Assembly: GCF_013868415.1 (NCBI RefSeq)
Contig: NZ_JACEMT010000049.1
Coordinates: forward strand, 62,001-126,000
Source of the DNA: Marinobacterium marinum
GTDB taxonomy: Bacteria > Pseudomonadota > Gammaproteobacteria > Pseudomonadales > Balneatricaceae
Direction: 5' to 3'
Length of the DNA stretch: 64,000 nucleotides
Below the pieces are notes generated by a model. It made no database searches. It had not been told where the DNA came from and worked only from the letters and a program-made list of their open reading frames with translations. Each line of letters opens with the position of its first letter. The first letter of the stretch is position 1. Made by a program: the position numbers and the translations under genes. Below, in pieces: positions 60,364 to 64,000 of the stretch.

Positions 60364-62652
60364 TTACACAGGCGCCACATTTTTGGCCTTGCTGCGGCCC
60401 GAGTAGGATAGGCGAGCGAACTCTTCTGATGCCAGCATCTGAGGTTCGGGGGCCGGCATGCCGATCAGTTCTCCCTGAGAAAAGCTGATTCCGAGCCGCA
60501 GCACTTCCATCTGGACGGCGGTCGAGTGAACATACTCGGCGACCGTTTCGATCTTCATGCTGCGGGCCAGTCCGACGATACCGCGTGTGACGCGGCGTGA
60601 GTTGGGGTCCGTATCCAAATTGCGGATCAGGCTGCCGTCGATTTTAATGAAGTCGACCTTCAGCTGCAGCAGGTGCTCAAAATTGGAATATCCGGTGCCA
60701 AAATCATCGATTGCGATGCGGCAGCCACGCTGCTTTACGTCGTCGATAAAAGCGCGTACTTGCTCGTAGTTTTCGATATTGGCCGATTCCAGCAGCTCAA
60801 ATATCACGCGGGGGCCGACTCCGGTGGCATCCAATCGCTGCAGAATAAATGCTGTCAAATCGGGTTGCTGCAGGTCGGTGTAGGACAGGTTGATGGAAAA
60901 CTCCAGCGACGAATGTGCAAACCGTTGGAAACAGGTATCGATCATGACACGGGTGATATGACCTTCCAGCCGCATTTTGCCGGCAATATCGAGAAATTTG
61001 CCGGGGCTGATAATCTGACCGTTTTGATCCACCATGCGAACCAGGCACTCATACTTGTCGACATGGCCGGTCGTGTTGTTAAGAATGGGCTGAAACCAGG
61101 CTATCAGGCCTTCGTCGTCCAGAGCGTCGCGCAGTTTTCCGGCCCACTTCTGATTATGCTCAAATTCCTGTTCCAGAGCTTCGGAGCCATCATAGACACG
61201 ACAGTGGAGGCCAGACTGGCGGGCTTCGCGCAGGGCTTCACGGGCATGGATATAGAGGCTGTATTCCTTTGGAGCATCAAACCAGGGTACGGCTGCGCCC
61301 AGTGTGACGCTCAGGCCGATCTCGTGATTGTGCCAGTAGACCGGCGTCTGACGGACACAAGACAGAATCTGATCCATCTGGGCCTGTACCTGCTCGGGAC
61401 GGCGGCGTGACAGTGCCAGAGCGAATTCATCGCCGCTGACCCGGTAGAGTTTTCCGCCCCGGTTTTCCGGTTCGGACATGAAGGTTTCCAGCCGCAAGGC
61501 GACCTCTTTCAGCACCTGGTTACCACACTCATATCCAAAGAGGCTGTTGATTTCGCGGAATCGATCCAGGTTCACCAGAATCAGGCTGACTGAACTGTTT
61601 TTATCCAGGTCCTGTAATAGGCTGACACGGTTGGGCAGACCGGTCAGCTTATCCTGATCGAAGAGGCGAAGGTTGCGAAATATGGGGATTACGAGGGTCA
61701 GTCCGATCACCGTCAGGCCTAAAATGACACTGCCCAGAATGTAAAGATATGACTGGCTTTGGGCGCGCAGGTTGGCCAGGGGCGTGTCCAGTTCGGCACG
61801 TGGAAAGGCCGCAACCAGTTGCAGGCCGCTTCGTGAGGGGGCGTAATACAGTTCAGTTGGCTGCTCCGGGTAATCCAGAAAGTGGTGCTCATCATCCGTC
61901 AGGAACGCGTTCAGAGGGATTTGCGCCTGCGCTTGTTCCATCAAGGATTGAGCGTAGTATTGACGGCGATCCTGATAGTCGGGCGACAGCTGCAGATTGC
62001 GGCTGTCGGTAAGCCAGATCAAGGTGCCGGGGGTGGCTTCTGCAGCAGTAATATGCTGCAGAATATCCGTTACTTTCCAGTCCAGACTGAGCAGGCCAAT
62101 GGGGTGCCCCTGACTGGATGTCAGCGGGTAGGCCAATGTAATAATGCGCTCCCGATTGATCGGGTGGCGATATGCAGGGCTCCACCAGGGAGCGATCTGG
62201 TTCGGGTTATTCCACGAGTGGGGGAGCCGATGTTGCCAAGGGAAAGAAAGAGCCGTGTCAGTGGCAGTGGCAATTTGCGCCTGGTGATTCTGTGAATACA
62301 GGACCAGATCGGCCTGTCGTGGTGGCCAGCTATGGTACAAGGCAGCACCTGCCAGGCCCGGCGTCCAGTTCAGTGCCAACGTCAGTTTGCGCTGTTGAGA
62401 CTCGGTATTGGGCGTGGTACTGATCAGGTGGGCCAGAGACTCGATTTCATGGGCGCGGTCATTCAGGTTTTGCAGCGCAATATTGAAATGATTACGTGTT
62501 TGCTGCTGGAGCTGGCCGGCCAAGGCCTGCTCCGTTGTGTCCAGGGTAACGCGGGTGTAAATCCATAAAACAGTCCAAGCGAACACTGCCAGCAGGATGG
62601 CGCTGACCAGCACAAGGTGTTTTGAATTCAGGGTGTTACGAATTGGGGTCAA
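60364..62652 (-). CDS. Cache-GGDEF-EAL cyclic-di-GMP signalling protein
   Basis: 762-residue inner-membrane protein starting at a TTG with AGGAGG at 9-bp spacing. TM1 (about 13-32), a periplasmic Cache-type sensor (about 40-290, with ITLAYPLTSSQGHPIGLLSL), TM2 (about 296-320), GGDEF (SGDEF near 405) and EAL. The EAL motif is ECL, but the other phosphodiesterase residues are kept (NLSYTD, FELLES, IDDFGTGYS, DFIKIDGS), so it may still hydrolyse c-di-GMP. No inhibitory RxxD site before SGDEF. Convergent with the HAD gene; monocistronic. Confidence 0.9.
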   Translation of the reverse strand: MTPIRNTLNSKHLVLVSAILLAVFAWTVLWIYTRVTLDTTEQALAGQLQQQTRNHFNIALQNLNDRAHEIESLAHLISTTPNTESQQRKLTLALNWTPGLAGAALYHSWPPRQADLVLYSQNHQAQIATATDTALSFPWQHRLPHSWNNPNQIAPWWSPAYRHPINRERIITLAYPLTSSQGHPIGLLSLDWKVTDILQHITAAEATPGTLIWLTDSRNLQLSPDYQDRRQYYAQSLMEQAQAQIPLNAFLTDDEHHFLDYPEQPTELYYAPSRSGLQLVAAFPRAELDTPLANLRAQSQSYLYILGSVILGLTVIGLTLVIPIFRNLRLFDQDKLTGLPNRVSLLQDLDKNSSVSLILVNLDRFREINSLFGYECGNQVLKEVALRLETFMSEPENRGGKLYRVSGDEFALALSRRRPEQVQAQMDQILSCVRQTPVYWHNHEIGLSVTLGAAVPWFDAPKEYSLYIHAREALREARQSGLHCRVYDGSEALEQEFEHNQKWAGKLRDALDDEGLIAWFQPILNNTTGHVDKYECLVRMVDQNGQIISPGKFLDIAGKMRLEGHITRVMIDTCFQRFAHSSLEFSINLSYTDLQQPDLTAFILQRLDATGVGPRVIFELLESANIENYEQVRAFIDDVKQRGCRIAIDDFGTGYSNFEHLLQLKVDFIKIDGSLIRNLDTDPNSRRVTRGIVGLARSMKIETVAEYVHSTAVQMEVLRLGISFSQGELIGMPAPEPQMLASEEFARLSYSGRSKAKNVAPV

Positions 62653-62813
62653 GCCGACCTGCCTCCTGCATCAGACTGCATCAATTTAGCTACAGTATCC
62701 CATTGAATTGTTTCATTATGCCTGAGAAGTAACAGAATACTATTGCCGAAATATGATTTTGGTCAGTCGAATGTCGTGTCGTAAAAGGGAAGGTGGAATA
62801 TGGCGGGATGCAC

Positions 62814-63578
62814 ATGGAAACTAGAATAGAGGCTACCTTGGATCGGGTAGAGCAGGAACAGGGTGTCAGGATTCTCTACGCCTGCGAAGCCGGTAGCCGT
62901 GCTTGGGGGATGGCGTCGCCAGGCAGTGATTATGATGTGCGTTTCATTTATATCGGGCGTATGGAAGACTATCTGACGATCGGGAAGCGGCGTGATGTGA
63001 TTGGGCCGCTGATAGTCCAGGATCTGGACCTTCATGGCTGGGATCTGGCCAAGGCGTTGGGTTTGCTGAGAAACAGCAATCCGACGCTGTATGAATGGCT
63101 GAATTCCTCTCGAGTCTATCGCGCAGATGTGAATTTTGTGGCTGAACTGCGCAATTTGGCTGAGCGTGCACTGCAGCCCGGGGCATTGTTTCATCATTAT
63201 CTGTCTATGGCCGCTGGGCAAGCGGCGCGCCATCTCCAGTCGGATACGGTGACGGCGAAGCGCTACCTGCATGTTGTGCGACCCTTGCTGTGTGCACTGT
63301 GGGTCAGCCGATACAAGACACCCCCTCCGGCGCTGTTCACGACACTGGTGAAAACACTGGTTGAGTGTGAACGTGTGAACGCGGCGATTCGCGAATTGTT
63401 GATGCGCAAGTCGGCAGGTGGAACAGCCCAATCAGTGGGACGCCTGACCGTGCTGGACGAATTCATTGCGTGCCTTCTGATTGATCTGAAGCACGCGGCT
63501 CCCGCCGCCATCGAAAAGCCGGGCATCGCGCCTTTTGATGTCTTGCTGCAACGAACGCTGCTGGAAGAAAAGCCGTGA
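62814..63578 (+). CDS. RlaP-like nucleotidyltransferase (PF10127)
   Basis: 254 residues from the ATG at 62814; in-frame starts at 62793 (GTG) and 62808 (ATG) are possible, and homologues usually begin near METRIEATL. DNA-polymerase-beta-like nucleotidyltransferase with the catalytic GSRAWG and the metal-binding DYDVRF. The family includes RlaP, found with RNA-repair and RNA-ligase operons in other bacteria, but no RNA ligase is adjacent here. Substrate unknown. Convergent with the AraC gene. Confidence 0.82.
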   Translation: METRIEATLDRVEQEQGVRILYACEAGSRAWGMASPGSDYDVRFIYIGRMEDYLTIGKRRDVIGPLIVQDLDLHGWDLAKALGLLRNSNPTLYEWLNSSRVYRADVNFVAELRNLAERALQPGALFHHYLSMAAGQAARHLQSDTVTAKRYLHVVRPLLCALWVSRYKTPPPALFTTLVKTLVECERVNAAIRELLMRKSAGGTAQSVGRLTVLDEFIACLLIDLKHAAPAAIEKPGIAPFDVLLQRTLLEEKP

Positions 63579-63584
63579 GCGTGC

Positions 63585-64000
63585 TTATCCTTCCTGTTTG
63601 CGGTATGCCAGCGGGCTGACGCCGGTCCAGTGCTTGAAAGCACGAGAGAAGGCGCCGGGTTCTGCAAAGCCCAGTTGGCTCGAGATTTCGCTGATGCTCA
63701 GGTTTTGGCGTGTCAGCATGATTATGGCTTGGTCTCGACGCAGATTGTCCTTGATGGCCTGGTAGGAGGTTCCCTCGGCTTTCAGCTTGCGTGACAGGGT
63801 ATAGGATGTTGTGTGCAGTTGTTCGGAGACCCAATCCAGGTTGGGTAATCCGCCCTCATCAAAGCTCTCCAGCAGCGCGCGTACTTGAGTGGTTTGACTG
63901 TTATCGTCATCTGTCCAGATCAGCAGATCACGCGGCGAACTGAGAATGAATTCATCGACTTCGTCTGAGGTCCGGGTAACGGGCATGCTGAGATAGTTCT
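63585..64000 (-). CDS. AraC-family transcriptional regulator (5' end outside window)
   Basis: C-terminal part of an AraC regulator of the ornithine-utilisation/OruR type. The visible 138 residues contain the end of the arabinose-binding-like domain (YLSMPVTRTSDEVDEF), a linker, and the two-helix AraC DNA-binding domain with LDWVSEQLHTTSYTLSRKL and LSISEISSQLGFAEPGAFSR and ending GVSPLAYRKQ. No start codon is required at 63986, since the frame stays open to the window edge. Its targets are unknown. Confidence 0.87.
   Translation of the reverse strand, partial: NYLSMPVTRTSDEVDEFILSSPRDLLIWTDDDNSQTTQVRALLESFDEGGLPNLDWVSEQLHTTSYTLSRKLKAEGTSYQAIKDNLRRDQAIIMLTRQNLSISEISSQLGFAEPGAFSRAFKHWTGVSPLAYRKQEG

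Noticed and set aside
1-64000. tRNA, rRNA, CRISPR arrays, insertion sequences, prophage or integrase genes
   Set aside because: None was recognised on either strand. In particular there is no tyrosine recombinase near the Hachiman cassette.

Overview
The window looks like chromosomal DNA of a metabolically versatile, aerobic, probably marine gammaproteobacterium. A Pseudomonas-type lldPD-dld lactate operon, a bacterial-type ProS, a YeeN-like protein, several acyl-CoA enzymes, a BCCT transporter and a Rieske amine oxygenase all fit Oceanospirillales or Pseudomonadales. A Marinobacterium-like host is my best guess, but no rRNA or marker gene is present to prove it. Most genes are moderately GC-rich. 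One segment (about 22.0-25.7 kb) is strikingly AT-rich and clearly foreign. No tRNA, rRNA, CRISPR array, transposase, integrase or prophage gene was recognised.

Layout. 0-3.4 kb: a metal efflux transporter, proS and a DUF523 protein. 3.5-10.5 kb: a fatty/aryl acid activation block with an acyl-CoA synthetase, hotdog thioesterase and alpha/beta hydrolase operon, a convergent two-component system (soluble PAS histidine kinase plus FixJ-like regulator), and a second acyl-CoA synthetase divergent from the kinase. 10.6-17 kb: a porin, a DUF2057 protein, a large secreted phytase/esterase-like protein, a small membrane protein, a bestrophin channel and a methyltransferase. 17-21.6 kb: glutaryl-CoA dehydrogenase divergent from a beta-oxidation operon (SDR dehydrogenase, acyl-CoA dehydrogenase, thiolase).

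21.6-30 kb is a defence-like accessory region. A two-gene Hachiman anti-phage system (HamA nuclease and HamB helicase) ends in a sequence that folds like an integron attC site, and hamA starts inside a GTTRRRY core motif. The pair therefore looks like a solitary, integrase-less gene cassette of about 3.5 kb. After the housekeeping yeeN-like gene comes a large SF1 helicase fused to a DUF2726 nuclease-like domain. An imperfect repeat of about 94 bp occurs upstream of each defence locus.

30-41.2 kb: a MocR-controlled pair of aldolases, small genes of unknown role, and the complete lactate-utilisation locus (dld, lldD, lldP, divergent lldR) with two clear LldR operator palindromes. 41.3-43.5 kb is a decay zone with a 5'-truncated acetyltransferase and a small membrane gene frameshifted at a G5 tract. 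A fragment of the same small gene lies 8.6 kb upstream.

43.5-51 kb: a quaternary-amine catabolic locus with a Rieske oxygenase, an aldehyde dehydrogenase and a rubredoxin/rubredoxin-reductase fusion, divergent from a BCCT transporter and a LysR regulator. 51-53.6 kb: another LysR gene, an amine oxidase-like flavoprotein and an EutQ-like cupin. 53.7-60.4 kb: a DeoR-controlled operon encoding an AfuABC/FbpABC-type ABC importer followed by three hydrolases (metallo-beta-lactamase fold, histidine phosphatase, PNKP-like HAD phosphatase). I infer an uncharacterised organophosphate uptake and dephosphorylation system. 60.4-64 kb: a GGDEF/EAL sensor, an RlaP-like nucleotidyltransferase and an AraC regulator cut by the window end.
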